Shown piece by piece: positions 34,458 through 46,203 of a DNA stretch of 64,000 nt; the first letter of the stretch is position 1; every line of letters starts with the position of its first letter. Below the pieces are notes generated by a model. It saw only the letters and a program-made list of their open reading frames with translations, did no database searches and was not told the DNA's origin. This DNA comes from Puccinia triticina (Eukaryota; Basidiomycota; Pucciniomycetes; Pucciniales; Pucciniaceae): assembly GCF_026914185.1 (NCBI RefSeq), contig NC_070566.1, positions 5,890,001 to 5,954,000 on the forward strand, given 5' to 3'. Position numbers and translations under genes: made by a program.

Positions 34458-36890
34458 TTATATGTTTGGGGAGTTTTTGAGGCCTTCAGTTTCATCAGAA
34501 GGAGTTGGGTCTAAAGTTACAATTGAGAGATACCAGTCCTTCAGGCAGAGGAGGTGCTCAACCAATGTTGGTCTGAGACTGCTGAATTGAGGACCCAGTA
34601 ATAGTATTGATTTTGATCTGGAGAAAACTCTTTCCAAAGGAGCACTGGTGGCAGGGATGGCAAGGTAGCATCTTGCCATTTCCAAAAGTGATGGATATGT
34701 TTTTTGTTTGCTCCACCAATATTATAGAACATTTGTGTTGCCTAACTCTTCTGGTGCGCAGAAGTAATTTTGGATTTCCGGGCTCAAGTCATTTGCTGGT
34801 TTTGAGCCAAGAATTTCAGTAAGAATGGATTATTTATTTTTGCTGGGTTTTTTTACCCCACATCTGGCATGACTGTGATCAAGAAGACGGGCCTCAATCC
34901 TGAACTTGCCGAGGACCCTAGCTGGGTCAAAATCAGATGCAATCTCTTGTTGAATGAAATCTGATTTGCTTTTGAGGTACACCATTTTGATGCTTGGATT
35001 GATTATCATAGCACAGAGGGGAGCTATTTTATCTAATGCAATTTGGAGATACTTCTTGAGTTTTTCAATCATTGGTTTATAAGATGGCAAGAGCTGGCAA
35101 GTGCTGTAGTATGATTGTGCAGCCATGATCTGCTTCATCAAAGATATGTATATTGGAAGTGAGATGTTGAGGGTTGGGTATTGTGAGGAGAAAAGGAATT
35201 CTGTTAGTTCTTGTTAAGTGGTTTCAAGAACTGAATCATTTGGGAGACTTTCTACCACTTGAACAAAGTGATCAAAAACTAGGTGGCCTTAGGTTGTTGA
35301 GAGAACATCTTGTAAACTTCTTTGAGTTAAAGAGCACAGTCAAGCATGAGGTATTTTGAGTTCCAGTGTGTCATAACATCAAGGACAAGTGTTTTACCAC
35401 TACTTTCTGTTTGTACTTCAGGGGTTTTTGAAGTTGTTTTGGTTTCAACAATATTGGATGAAAGACAGCCTTTATTCTTGTACTTCAAAGGGTCCGCATG
35501 TCAAGTATCAACTGAGGTCATTATTGCTAGAAATTGCTGACAATGTTGAGGAGTAGCTTGGACAAATACTTTCAGACCATGAATACACAAAATGATAGTC
35601 TTGAGATTGACATTGATTCCATCAACAGTGTCAGGAGTGACACTTGGAAATCCCATTTTACAAGGATTATCCATCTAATCAAGATTTACCTCAGGCTATA
35701 ATACAAAGGCTTCAAGGCCATCTTTTGCAGCGAGAATCCAAGATTAATGACATGAGCCATACAACCTAATAGATGTTTGGATGTGTTGAAACCCCCACCT
35801 AGTAATTATTCAACTCTTGAAGTGAGAGTAGAGTTGTTGCTTGCATTGTCTGCCATAATGCTCACAATTTTATCTGTGATGTCTTAATTATCAAGGAAAT
35901 CAATAAAGACTTTGGCAAAGTTGACTCCAGTATGGGAACCTATACAGTAATTCAAAGAGTGCAGAATTATTAACTTGTGATTCAAGTTTTAAATTTTTTG
36001 ATTCCTGTGTTGAATTTTGATTGTGGACTTACCCTGGACCTCAGGCATGGCAACCACAACATCAATCAATTACCATTTTGCCCTAATTGCATGAGCTATG
36101 ATTTCAAGGAATGCAATCACATTGGGTGAAGTCCACGCATTGAGGGTGAAGCCAATTTGTTTGATATTTTCAAAAAAATTGTGCAAAAAGTGCACCTCCA
36201 TTGCCATCATCTTCCTGGAAAAAAGCATGTTACCAGCCCTCACCAATGGATTAATTTCAATAGCACCATTAGGTCGCAGAATGATTTGAGCTTGACAAAA
36301 AAATAGAGAAAGTTGGCATCCGCAATGAGACAAGCAAGTGCTTTCTTTAACAAGTTTTAAATAAGAGTTTTGTTGGAATTCTTACAGATTTTTGAATGTA
36401 TTTTAATATATTATCTGGACCATGAATGTTCTATTTTATTCTTGGTGCTCACCTGGTCAAATTTTTGTTTTTTAGTCATTGCTCCAATGTCTTGCAAACC
36501 AGCTTCCACCTCGCTGGGGTCAAGTATGTGATGCTTTCAGAATAAATGCTCACACATAGACTTTGTGCTGGAGCTTTTGTCCCGGTCTAGCAAAGTGTTG
36601 CAAGACCAGCCATTTTTATTCAGAATTGCTGAGGTTATCCCAGTTAAACTGGGATGCACTCAACCAATTTAAATTTGATTGATCTCAACTGATGAAACAC
36701 AAATCCAAGGGCCCCCCCCTTAGTTTTATATTTCATTGGTTGAGATCAACCCATCTAAAATTGGTTGAGTGCATCCCAGTTAAACTGGGATGACTTCATC
36801 CTAGGCAAATATGCTGGCAGTGAATTGCTGTACATTGGACCTTTTTATTTTTTGGTTCATCAAAAAAAATACTTCCACACCCATGATTTT

Positions 36891-38216
36891 TGTGAGCCTG
36901 TGTCTCCAAAGTGACAATAGGACCCAAAGAAAAAGGTGGGCACTGCTTGTATTTCTTGGGATAAAGAACTACAAACAGAGAGAGGGGAAGAGAGAGAAAG
37001 AGAAAGATGTGATCTGGAGGTGGTCTATCTACTCTTTGTAAGAGGATCCTCAAAGTAAACTTGAAAAACCTGGAAAAGTTGTAAGGACAGCTGTGCCAGA
37101 CCAAAAGGGGCTAAAGCCTCCGCACACACCAAGGAGGCAGTGGGGAGACACAGAATAGTAAAATAATCTGCTCTGATTTTTAGACTAAGTCTAGGTTTAA
37201 CAGAGGAACCTTTGATCTTGGTGGAGTTGAGTAAAATAGAAGGAAAAGAAGCAGTCAAGAGACAAAGAGTTTCACTCTGATATAATCAAGGTTCAAGAAA
37301 AAGGTACACATACTTTCAATATCCTAGGTGTACTGGGAGTGTGGTATCCTCTTTGGTGTGATCCTGGGTTATCTGGCGGTGTGGTTCTGGTGTGCTGAAG
37401 TCTGTGGATCCTCCAGCTGCATTGGCAACGGTGGGTTGCTACTTTACTCTATGATAACCGGGGCTGTAGAGTAAAGTAGCAAGCTGCACCTAACATTTTT
37501 ACAGTTATTGTTAGCGCTAGCGCGCGGATAGCCGCGTCACGGTTATCGTAACTGGTCTTTTTTTGTACCGCCATTACTAGTAAAGTAACGTGTTATCGAG
37601 AAAATTAACATGTTATTAAGCAATTAAGGGTCAAATTGGCCCTTATCAAGCAGAGCAACACTTTATTGAGCAGTGAAAGGCCAAATCAGCCCTGAAATGG
37701 CCTTTTCTTGCTCAATATATTGATAAATACCTCCTGCTCTGCCCATAGATATTGTAGCGGCCTTGAAAAGAAAAACACCCGGCCAGTGCGATATCAATAT
37801 TGCACCACATTTCCCCATTGCTACCGGTCCGGTTAATGTAGAGGGACCAAAAATCGCTACGATAACGTTGCAATGTTGATAACCATAAAGTAGTGACCCA
37901 CCGTTGGCATTGGGGATCCTTACTTTGAAAATTTTCTAAGTTGGATGACATAATCACACATGTACATGTGGTTTGAAGCGCTCAGGCGCGCCTACACGGC
38001 GCTGCTGCACATATGCGTCACAAACCACAAACTCTATGAAGGAGCGGAGATATTGAAAAGTTATCAGTGGATATTAGGGTCAGAATTGCACGGGAAATCA
38101 GAATCTGAAGTCAAAACAAACTTTGGTCTTAATGTTAAAAAGATATAAACACATTTAGGTATAAAATGGAGATAAAAGGCAGTTTTAGGTCAACTGCGTT
38201 GACTCTAAGGCTGACA
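36891..38216 (-). mobile_element. Solo LTR with 5-bp TSD ATTTT
   Basis: Begins TGTGAGCCTG and ends GGCTGACA (imperfect inverted TGTnAGCC/GGCTnACA ends), flanked by ATTTT at 36886-36890 and 38217-38221. No internal retrotransposon genes, so a solo LTR. A 481-bp DNA element (37426-37906) is nested inside it. A second solo LTR of the same family is at 40954-41918. Orientation cannot be fixed from the sequence alone; I assign the strand arbitrarily. Confidence 0.88.
37426..37906. mobile_element. Non-autonomous element, CAAC ends, 7-bp TSD
   Basis: Ends CAACGGTGGGTTGCTACTTT and, inverted, CAACGGTGGGTCACTACTTT. GCATTGG is duplicated at 37419-37425 and 37907-37913. The second solo LTR (near 41608) shows the empty site GCATGGG with no insertion, confirming the limits. 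A 14-bp perfect hairpin (37438-37451 with 37467-37480) lies just inside the left end. No coding content. Related elements are at 49139-50157 and 58822-59298. Confidence 0.9.
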
Positions 38217-38330
38217 ATTTTCAAGTTGGTTGGGAAGATTGAGGGCCATCAGGAGGAGACTGACTTGACTGAGGGTTATCTTCTGGAGCAGACTGTTTCT
38301 TTGACATTGTATCACCAGAATCTTTGTGGG

Positions 38331-39547
38331 TGTCAGGCACGGTGATGCCAAGAGTAATACTCTTTTAGCTACACCGGTGACTGCGCAGCGGTGCGGTAGT
38401 GCGCGGAACCAATGCAAAATAAATTGGATAAGTTATTTATAATATACCAAAAAAAGGGGTTTAACGGAGGGGCCATGAGCGCCTGGGGTGTTTAAGTGCC
38501 CTCCAAGGTTCTTACAGGGTCTGCGCACGGTTGCGCAGAGGTTTTTTACGACCTGTGACTTCTGGGTCCCGGTTAAGGGGGTATTTGGACGTCGAAAAGT
38601 GCCCAGGATGGATTTTTGGGATAGAAAATCCCGATAGAAGAAAAAAAAACAGCGGACTTACTCGCAAGGAAGTCCGCGCAAAAAAAACAACGATAAAACT
38701 CAACGAACCAAAGTCGGAGCACAGGCAGGCGGGCAATCTGGTCTGGAAGACAAAGGCTGGGCTGACTGGCCGAAGATGTGTTTGGTATGAATCTGAGGGG
38801 CCTTGACTTTCTCAAAGGCCCCTGGTTATATACTCAAGCTACAACCGGTAGGGTTGTAGCTCTTTTGCCAATACGTTCTTGGCTTCTTGGCTGGGGGAAT
38901 GAGCATGTTGGACGGGAGTGACAGAGGATTCTACTACTCTCTTCACTCCCGTTCTTTGAAACTGATGGGAAGTCCTCCAGTCCTGCAATAGTGAAATACT
39001 AACAAGAAAAACAAAGTTCATAAGAAATATTTGATCAATGAAAAAAGTGAATATAGAGTAGTTTACCTAGGTTGTGAGTGTTGATTGTGATTGACAGACT
39101 TATTGAGAATAGTGATGAATGTGAGAAATAGATAACTTAAAGAAATAAAGATCATTGAGTGCATGAAGTAAAAACAAAGATTCAGAAAAAGCCCAAGTAC
39201 CTATCCCCTCCCCCTGAAGAATTATCCACTAATGATTTTCTGTTCAAAAAATCAACAACCAAAACACCCTAGCTGCCAGATGTGGTTGATTGATATAATT
39301 GGCAGTTCAAGCTTGATTGATATTGTCAAAGTTACCTTGGCAAAATGATGATGTTGATTTCAGGTGTTACTATTCTTGAGTTCTTGATTTCTTAGCTGAG
39401 TTTGATGGCACTGAGGAAAGCACTGTGAGATATTTCTAGAAATAGTTTTGACTGCACGGTGTGAGAACTCCATTGGGATGGTTTGGCAGTCCTTTGAGGG
39501 GGAAATAACAATATGATATTCCAGCCAAGTAATACTACTGTTACAGG
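38331..39547. other. Gene-free stretch
   Basis: Short open frames on both strands (for example 38531-38806 plus) show no family motif. The GGGTCTGCGCACGGTTGCGCAGAGG hairpin-like segment near 38518 is the only structure I noticed. Confidence 0.35.
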
Positions 39548-39993
39548 TAAGGCTGGCACCCAAAAGGTACCACAGGGGTGGGCCCCCCGGGTGCGGGTGG
39601 TTGGGATGAGTCCAACACCCCTCTGGAACACCTGGCCGCTTTTGCAGTACATGATGGGCAGGCTTTCAAGGTCATTTGGACGGGCCTGATCCTTGGGAAG
39701 GTCCAATGACCGGGGCCTGGGAGGCCAATTGGACGGGCTGGGGAGGCTGCATGACGGGCTTGGAACGTTAAGTAAGGTCTTTTTGACCTCATTTCTCTGA
39801 TAGGACAAGCACATCCCCATTATGGGTCATTTGGATGGTGTTAAGGACCAATAAATTGAAGATTTCAGCCCAGAGGCGCAGTAAAAAAAATAATTGTGAC
39901 CACCTGGGTGGACCCCATTCCACCTGGGTGGTTTTGGATCTTGGGTTTGGGACAAGGCTGACCCCCCGCCCAAACACCCTGGTGCCAGCTTTA
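39548..39993. mobile_element. MITE with 8-bp TSD GTTACAGG
   Basis: Ends TAAGGCTGGCACC and, inverted, TAAAGCTGGCACC. GTTACAGG is duplicated at 39540-39547 and 39994-40001. Length 446 bp. The interior has CACCTGGGTGG repeats and no supported gene. The 8-bp TSD points to hAT; the end sequence is distinct from the other families here. Confidence 0.85.
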
Positions 39994-40117
39994 GTTACAG
40001 GTGGTTTGAAAAACCTGCCCCTCTATTATACTATACAGAATTCTGACAACAAATTTATTCATTTTTGTGGTGTGACTTTATGATGGAGAAAAATTTTATG
40101 TAGTAGTCTCTATAAGA

Positions 40118-40751
40118 TAGAGAATGTCAAAACAGACCCAGGTATAATTTACACCGCCGGTACCCGCATGTTTTTTTCCAAAAACAGGCACCCGGCACCG
40201 CATCTGGCACTGCCTGGCGGGTACCAGCGGTCTTTTAGGCGGGTACCAGCGGTACCCACCAGCTTTTTTTCATCAAAAAGGTCACCAAGAGGTGTCCTTG
40301 ATGACCAGAATGGACGCGTCATCAAGAGGTCCTCCCCTTGATGACCGCAACAGGTCGGTCATTGAGTGGAGGACCTCTCAATGACCAGAAAAGCAATGAC
40401 CGACCTGTTCCAGTCATCAAACAGGTCGGTCATGGTCATTGAGGGTCCTCCCCCAACAACCAGCACGCACTTGTCATTGAGGGGAGTGACAACTCCCCTT
40501 GATGATTGCACCAGGGACTGTCCTCAATGACCGGTCTATTTTCAGTCATCAAGGGCAGCTCAGAGCGGGCCAAGGGCTACCCAATTAACCCGGCGGGGGA
40601 AAGCGGTACTTGGGGGCAGTACCCGGGTACCACACCGCTTTTTCCAAAAAAACGGTCACCCGGCACCGCCTGGCGGGTGCGCGGTGGTTGCAGGCGGTAC
40701 CCACCCGCGGGTGCCGGTTACCGCCAAACAGGTACCGGTTGACATTCTCTA
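40118..40751. mobile_element. Non-autonomous TAGAGA-family hAT element, 634 bp
   Basis: Ends TAGAGAATGTCAA and its exact inverse, flanked by CTATAAGA at 40110-40117 and 40752-40759. GGTACC-rich subterminal DNA at both ends as in 6603-10206. The interior (40270-40560) is the GGTCATTGAG/CTCAATGACC satellite type that also forms long arrays at 55.7 and 60-63 kb. No gene. Confidence 0.92.
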
Positions 40752-40953
40752 CTATAAGACCTAGATCAGTTTTATCAAGTATAAGATGCTTATGCAACCT
40801 CTATATGGTGAGATGAGCAAAGAATATAATCAAGTGAGAATCTAGAGATGGCCCCAACAAACCCGTTGCGGGTACCTGCTATCCGCTGGCGGGTACCCGC
40901 CCAGGGTGGGCGGGTACCCACCAGCGTGTGCATGTTTGGGTGCGGATGTTGGG

Positions 40954-41918
40954 TGTGAGCCTGAGTCTCTATAGTGACAGCAGGACACAAGAAATGGGGG
41001 GACAATAGTTGGATTTCTTGGGATAAAGAAAATACAACTATAAGAGAAAAAGAGAAAGAGAGAGAGAAACTGAGCAGGATCAGGATAAAGAGAAGTACTA
41101 GGTTATTCTAGTGGGAATGCACGTCCACTGGCAATGCTACTCTTCAGAAGAGTGCTGCTAATCTGTGCTAAGAAGTGCTACAGCTTCCTCTCAGGAGGGT
41201 ATCTGGATTAGATAAGTTTAATCCAGCCACAATTTTTTAGCTTCCTTCTGGATAGTCAAGGTTCTTAAAGGGAAACCTGAGGGACAGCCCTGTAACCTAG
41301 ATTTGAGGCAAAGGCCAAATGATAATAAGGGACAGCCCTGTGATCTAGAGTGAGGCAAAGGCCAGTAGATTTGGAGGGACAGCCCTATGATCAAGAAGAA
41401 GACAAACCCAGCAGAAAGAACAGATCAAGCAAGACACAGAGTTGTACCTCTGAGATAAACAAGGTTCAGTAAAAGAGGTTACTTACTGTCAATATCCTAG
41501 GCGCCTGTGACAGTAGGTATACTGGGAGTGTTGTAAGCTCTTTGGTGGTGATCCTGGGGTTATCTGGGTGGTGTTTCTGGTGTGCTGAAGTCTGTGGATC
41601 CTCCAGCTGCATGGGGGATCCTGACTTCGAAAATTTTCAAAGTTGGATGACATAATCGCACATGTACATGTGGTTGGGAGCGCTCAGGCGCGACTACACG
41701 GCGCTGCTGCGCATGTGTGTCACAAACCACAAACTCTATGAAGGAGTAGAGATATTGTAAAGTGATCAGTGAAAACTGGGGTCAAAATTGCATGAGAAAT
41801 CAGAATCTGAAGTCAAAACAACCTTATGTCTTAAGGTTAAAAAGATATGAGCACATTTAGTTATAAAATGGAGATAAAAGGCAGTTTTAGGTCAACTGTG
41901 TTGACTCTAAGGCTGACA
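40954..41918 (-). mobile_element. Solo LTR with 5-bp TSD TTGGG
   Basis: Same LTR family as 36891-38216: begins TGTGAGCCTG, ends GGCTGACA. TTGGG is duplicated at 40949-40953 and 41919-41923. It is inserted inside the hAT element 40843-42602 and is therefore younger than it. Lacks the 481-bp insertion present in the other copy. Confidence 0.9.
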
Positions 41919-41999
41919 TTGGGTTTCTGGGAGAAATCCAGCGGGTACCCGGGTACCCGCCCTTATTTGGCCATGGGGCGGCTGCCACTGTCCACAACC

Positions 42000-42480
42000 C
42001 AAAGGAATTCCTTCCAATCAAGGAGGCTACACAACCTCTTTGATTGGAAGGAATGCCTTCCGGTCGAAGAGATTACACACCCTCCTCGGCCGGAAGGAGT
42101 CCTTCCAGTTGAAGAAGTTACTCAACCTCCTCGGCCGGAGGGGGTTCCTTCCAATCAAAGAGGCTATACAACCTCTTCAATCGGAAGGAATGCCTTCCGG
42201 TCAAAGAGGCTACACACCCTCCTTGGCCAGAAGGATTCCTTCCAGTCAAAGAGGTTACCCAACCTCCTCGGCCGGAAGGGGTTCCTTCCAATCAAAGAGG
42301 CTACACAACCTCTTCAATTGGAAGGAATGCCTTCCAGTCGAAGAGGTTACACAACCTCCTTGGCCGAAAGGAGTCCTTCTAGTCAAAGAGGTTACTCAAC
42401 CTCCTTGGCTGGAAGGGGGTCCTTCCAATCAAAGAGGCTACACAGCCTCTTCAATCGGAAGGAATGCCTTCTGGTTGATT
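42000..42480. repeat. 46-bp minisatellite with three-unit higher-order pattern
   Basis: About ten units of 45-47 bp, each opening with a GG(A/G)-rich palindrome such as GGAAGGAATGCCTTCC and followed by (A/G)AAGAG...TTACACAACCTCCT-like DNA. Three unit types (palindromes GGAATGCCTTCC, GGAGTCCTTCC, GGGGTTCCTTCC) alternate in order, giving a roughly 138-bp higher-order repeat. Confidence 0.85.
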
Positions 42481-42610
42481 TTGAGGGGCGGGTACCTGCA
42501 GGTACCCGCTCTGAACCACTCTGCGGGTTTGGGTGCAGGTGCAGGTGTCCAATTTTTGGCAAAAAGGCTGGCGGGTACCCGGGTTCACAGGGGCCATCTC
42601 TATGAGAATC

Positions 42611-44174
42611 TGTTTTGTTGGGTTTTATGGTTTTAGCAGAGAGAAGTGATAGTAGCGTGTGATATGAGAGTTCTATATTGATATTTGATGACTACTGAGC
42701 TGGAGTGCCTTGGTGATGATGGAGAAATGATGACTGATGACCACTGAGCTGGGTTGCCTTGGTGATGTTGACAAAATTATGGGAGGAGGGCCTCTTTATA
42801 TATTCTTTTCTGAGTTATTTTTGACGGTGAGGGCTGCACTTGAGGCATTTCTGCTGGTGGCAACCCTGCAGATGGCACTGCCTTCTGCAAGGGGTGCATA
42901 ACTTGAACTTATGTAATTTTACATGACAATGTGCGCTTTGTAAATTATAACGCAAGGGCCACCTAGGTTGGTTGCACTGCCAAGTGGAGGTGTTCTGACT
43001 GCATGCATCAATGTAAGGCCCGTGTTAATCTGTTGATTTGTTGAGTGGAGGCCTTGTTGCTGCAGTTACCAACGTGCAGGTTGTGTGAGGTGATTGGTAG
43101 CTAATAGTGGAGGCCTGCCTAACTAGTCAATCTGACTATGCTCTTATATATATACATGTTTTTACTATTTTTATGACTTTTTACCTAGATATGGCCTGCA
43201 CTAAACCTATGATTGTAAATACCTTCTAAGCTAACCAAGCTAGCTGGGTAGTTGAAGTGAGTGACTAGGGTTAAATGTGTATGTAGAGTCTATTTCTGTA
43301 ATAATATGCTAACATATGCAAGTATTTTAGGTTTTCAGTTGAGTTTTTGGCAGTTTTGTTGCGCACAACAGATCTGGATCACCACAGCGGCTTCCACAGG
43401 TGACAGCCAATGAACATTTCATATAACACATTCACATTTTTTGGGTTAAGTCAAAAATTTTGAGGGACTTAACCCAGCCAGCAATTGCATTGGTCCAGGC
43501 TAGCCCTGGGTCAACAAATCTCAGGCTTGATTTCAGGTTTATTGCACATGATATTGTATTTTGAAGAATCCTTGGATGTTTCTCAATTTTTCTGGTTTTG
43601 TGATGTACTTTACCTTATTCTAAACTGCAAACCCAATATTAAACCAAACCTTGAGATCAACTTATGCCTGATGTCTTTGTGTAACAACCCAGCGCTTGGT
43701 CAGCCCCTCCCTGCCCGTCCCCTACTGGCAGATAACAGCCAGTGGTTATGGGCAGTGGCTGGTAGGGTCAAGAAGGAGCTCTGGATCCAAAAAAGAGCTT
43801 GGTTTTTCTCAACCCACCTTCCAGACCCCCTAATGGAGAACATTGGCTCCAGGGGTGGATATACATACATCCCAACAAGGAAGAGAAGGTTAGACCAGAC
43901 CGTGCTGGAGTAGACATCTGTACACAGTTGTATCAAAAAATTGGCAAAGATGTCTGCATTTTGTCTTGTTGGTCATCTTTACATAGTTCTAGTGAAAAAT
44001 TGGCAAATATGTCCGGGTTTTGTCTTGTTGGTTGTACATGACATTTGAGCATTGGTGTGGCCAAACTTTTTAGCCTTTAATACTATTACAAAAGAAGACG
44101 GAGATCAGGGGTAATAATGGGTGCATGCGAGCTAGTGCAACAGGTAACTGGTCTTTGGTATCTTCACTAGCTCT
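42611..44174. other. Gene-free AT-rich stretch
   Basis: No supported gene. Small direct repeats: TGATGAC(T/C)ACTGAGCTGG at about 42687 and 42733, and TTGGCAAA(G/T)ATGTC...TTTTGTCTTGTTGGT near 43940 and 44001. Confidence 0.35.
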
Positions 44175-44985
44175 CTAGTAAGCATGAAACTGATTAAAGA
44201 GATGTTGGGGAAGGGGATACAATTCAATGAAACGGCGAACAGATCTATTGTAAGCTGTGAACCAATCATCCAGCCATTGAGCAAAGGCTGCAAGAGAGTC
44301 AGCAGAGGGCACCGCTGCCGAAGTGACGGCAGTAGCGCCTCGCTGCTTGCGGAGATATTTCTTAATGATATCGACGGCCGGATGCAAGATGTCAAAGACG
44401 TCATAGGCCATCTCTCCATTGATGAATCCAGGGCATTTTTTCCGGAAATCATAGCCGAAGGATTCGACGAGATGACCCACGGCTATCAAGAGCGATTTTT
44501 GGGTCATGGCTTTGGAGAAGGAGCGGAGGGTGGCGGGGGACATTTGTGCGAGCGGATGGGTGCTGACGTTGATGGTTGGTTTGGAGAGCTTGTTGAGGAA
44601 GATTCTGCAGACCTTGATGACCGGGATGAAGTCCTGTAAGGGGCGGAAGTTGGGGTCCTCGTCCTTTTCGATCGGGTACTCAATGGCATACGCTAGTACA
44701 TTACCGATCTGCTCGGACGTCTTCCTGAAAGTCTCTTGAAGGGCGGCCAGATCGGCTTGACTTGCCCGTGCCTCACTCTCCCTCGCCTGTTTGACGTTTG
44801 GCGTTGCTTGCTTTGTTTCTTTCCCTGGTCAACATGATCCAGAACATCAGTTTTTCAAGTCCGCTGATCTACTCAAGAGTTGACGTGGTTCTGCAGCCTT
44901 TCTCACCTTGAGCAGAACGAGTTCGTCCAACCATGTCGAAAAAACCGTTCAGTGTTCTTGGGGAAAAGACCGCGAGTGACAATGA
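44175..44985 (-). CDS. Lineage-specific family protein, copy B (partial model)
   Basis: Paralogue of the gene at 31997-32756. The upstream exon (about 44985-44903, HIIVTRGLFPKNTERFF ... LDELVLLK) ends at GTGAGA. The next exon starts after an acceptor near 44830 (KETKQATPNVKQ) and runs open to TAG at 44175: ALQETFRKTSEQIGNVLAYAI, DPNFRPLQDFIPVIK, FLNKLSKPTI, SFSKAMTQKSL, SADSLAAFAQWLDDW. A one-base irregularity near RH-WL in the first exon is like that in copy A, so both may use a splice I have mis-placed. No known domain; function unknown. The sequence beyond 45000 contains a duplicated block with conserved donor-like sites. Confidence 0.5.
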
Positions 44986-45119
44986 TATGCTGTAAACAAA
45001 ATATGTATGATGTGCTCTAAACATGAAAGGACAAAATAATGCTCGCTGGCATTTCGAAAAATCGAGCCGCACTCTATTCTTGATAAAAAGGAGCAGATGA
45101 TGAACATACACTAGTAAAT

Positions 45120-45800
45120 GGCTGTTATTGTTTTTGGCATGAGATGATTTGGTCTGGTCAAAGGATCTTAAAACGGATATGGGATAAGGAGTATCTGTCA
45201 ATTCACCTCTTTCGTTTTCTATCTAGAGAACAAAATAATTGGTACTCACCAGATATCAGTGGAAAGAGTCGATCAAGCAAGTCGATGGGATTGGTTTAGT
45301 CGGTGAAGCACTTATTGACGATGCTGGTCAAGCTCTTGGAGTGAACCCAGCTGATTCGGATTGCTTATCATGAGCGTGCAAAATGGTGACTCGACACCAG
45401 CAATCTCTGATCAATCGAATTTGTCTGTGAAGAAGTACCAAGATGCGATTGTTCGAGTGACCAATCCAGACCGTTGAGAGTACAAGGGATATGGCATGAG
45501 GAGCATCAGTCAATCGACTTTTTTCCCTTTCCATCGAGAAAAGCGAAAGCCTTGGCTCTCACCAGATATCGATGGAAGGATGAGTAGGTTATTAAGAGTG
45601 GATGCAATTGGGCTGGTCGGTCATGAAGCGGCGAAGCGCTGACCGGCAGTGAGAATGAGCAGGATGGTCAGTCGAGAGCTCCTCGTCTGAGACTGAATGG
45701 TCAAGAGCAATCATCAAACTCGATAACGGCGAGTTCGATCATCTCGGAATCAAAGGACCCACCGAGATGCGATATGAGCAGCAAACATGCCGGCGTTTCG
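45120..45800 (-). repeat. Diverged direct duplication upstream of copy B
   Basis: The block with CTCACCAGATATC(A/G)(G/A)TGGAA...TGGTC/TCGGT at about 45180-45310 recurs at about 45480-45640. Its distal part, GAAGCGCTGACCGGCAGTG through GGTCAAGAGC..., is also conserved at 54607-54760 upstream of other minus-strand genes. On the minus strand CTG|GTGAG gives donor-like sites, so it may hold 5' exons and promoters of these families. Confidence 0.45.
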
Positions 45801-46030
45801 GCAACCCATTTTTCTCAAGCCCATCCACTCGCATTCTCCGCGCCTACCTTTATTTTTTCTTTACTTGGTGTCTATTTTCTTGTGCCGCTACCTGTACTCT
45901 TAGCCTTACGCCCTTTTGTATTTTGAAGCATCCTTGAACGGATTTGCAGCATTTTCCTGGATTTTGCCCCAAGGTTCAAGGATCTTCATCATTTTTCTTC
46001 GCCTGTGCCATTCGTAATTTTACCCCTCAA

Positions 46031-46150
46031 TGACAAGGGCCATGATGTCGTCATCATCAATCATCTCGGTCACAGCGGCCGGCAGTCCTGTGCGCCCGGG
46101 CCCCAGCACAGTGACATCTATGCCCCCACCAAAGTCAAATAGACCCAACC
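46031..46150 (+). pseudogene. Degenerate copy of a short secreted-protein-like frame
   Basis: Encodes a 40-residue frame with TAAGSPVRPGPS...SMPPPKSNRP, homologous to the minus-strand frame at 48816-49022 but lacking its hydrophobic N-terminus. About 190 bp around it are inverted relative to 48900-49115. Function unknown. Confidence 0.35.
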
Positions 46151-46203
46151 CGTGAAGGCTCAGCGACAAAAATGTCATCCATGCCAAGGTCCACAACGTA
46201 CTA

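Larger units (their letters stand above)
34458..38330 (-). pseudogene. Second hAT transposase, heavily decayed and split by a solo LTR
   Basis: Reading downwards: start-like ATG near 38308 (MSKKQSAPEDN), then, after removing a solo LTR (36891-38216), a BED-finger start SWVWKYF with VQCTAIHC; TLNAWTSPNVIAFLEIIAHAI (about 36100); MADNASNNSTL (about 35830); GCMAHVINLGFSLQKMA (about 35750); LKKYLQIALDKIAPLCAMIINPSIKM (about 35010); and the dimerisation domain ARCYLAIPATSAPLERVFSRSKSI ending about 34458. Several frameshifts and stops separate these blocks, including a TGA before SWVWKYF and one extra T in a T-run after it. Different hAT lineage from the 6603-10206 element. No ends found. Confidence 0.75.
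40843..42602. mobile_element. Non-autonomous TAGAGA-family hAT element hosting a solo LTR
   Basis: Ends TAGAGATGGCCCC and its exact inverse, flanked by TGAGAATC at 40835-40842 and 42603-42610. GGTACC-rich ends. Interior consists of a solo LTR (40954-41918) and a 46-bp minisatellite (42000-42480). A 252-residue open frame across 41847-42605 is a product of the minisatellite and is not called a gene. Confidence 0.92.

Noticed and set aside
42000..42480. CRISPR-like regular spacing of repeats
   Set aside because: Units are contiguous with no unique spacers, and the genome is eukaryotic.
41847..42636. Overlapping 252- and 198-residue frames with repeating sequence
   Set aside because: They are translations of the 46-bp minisatellite in two frames, spanning a solo LTR end and an element boundary.
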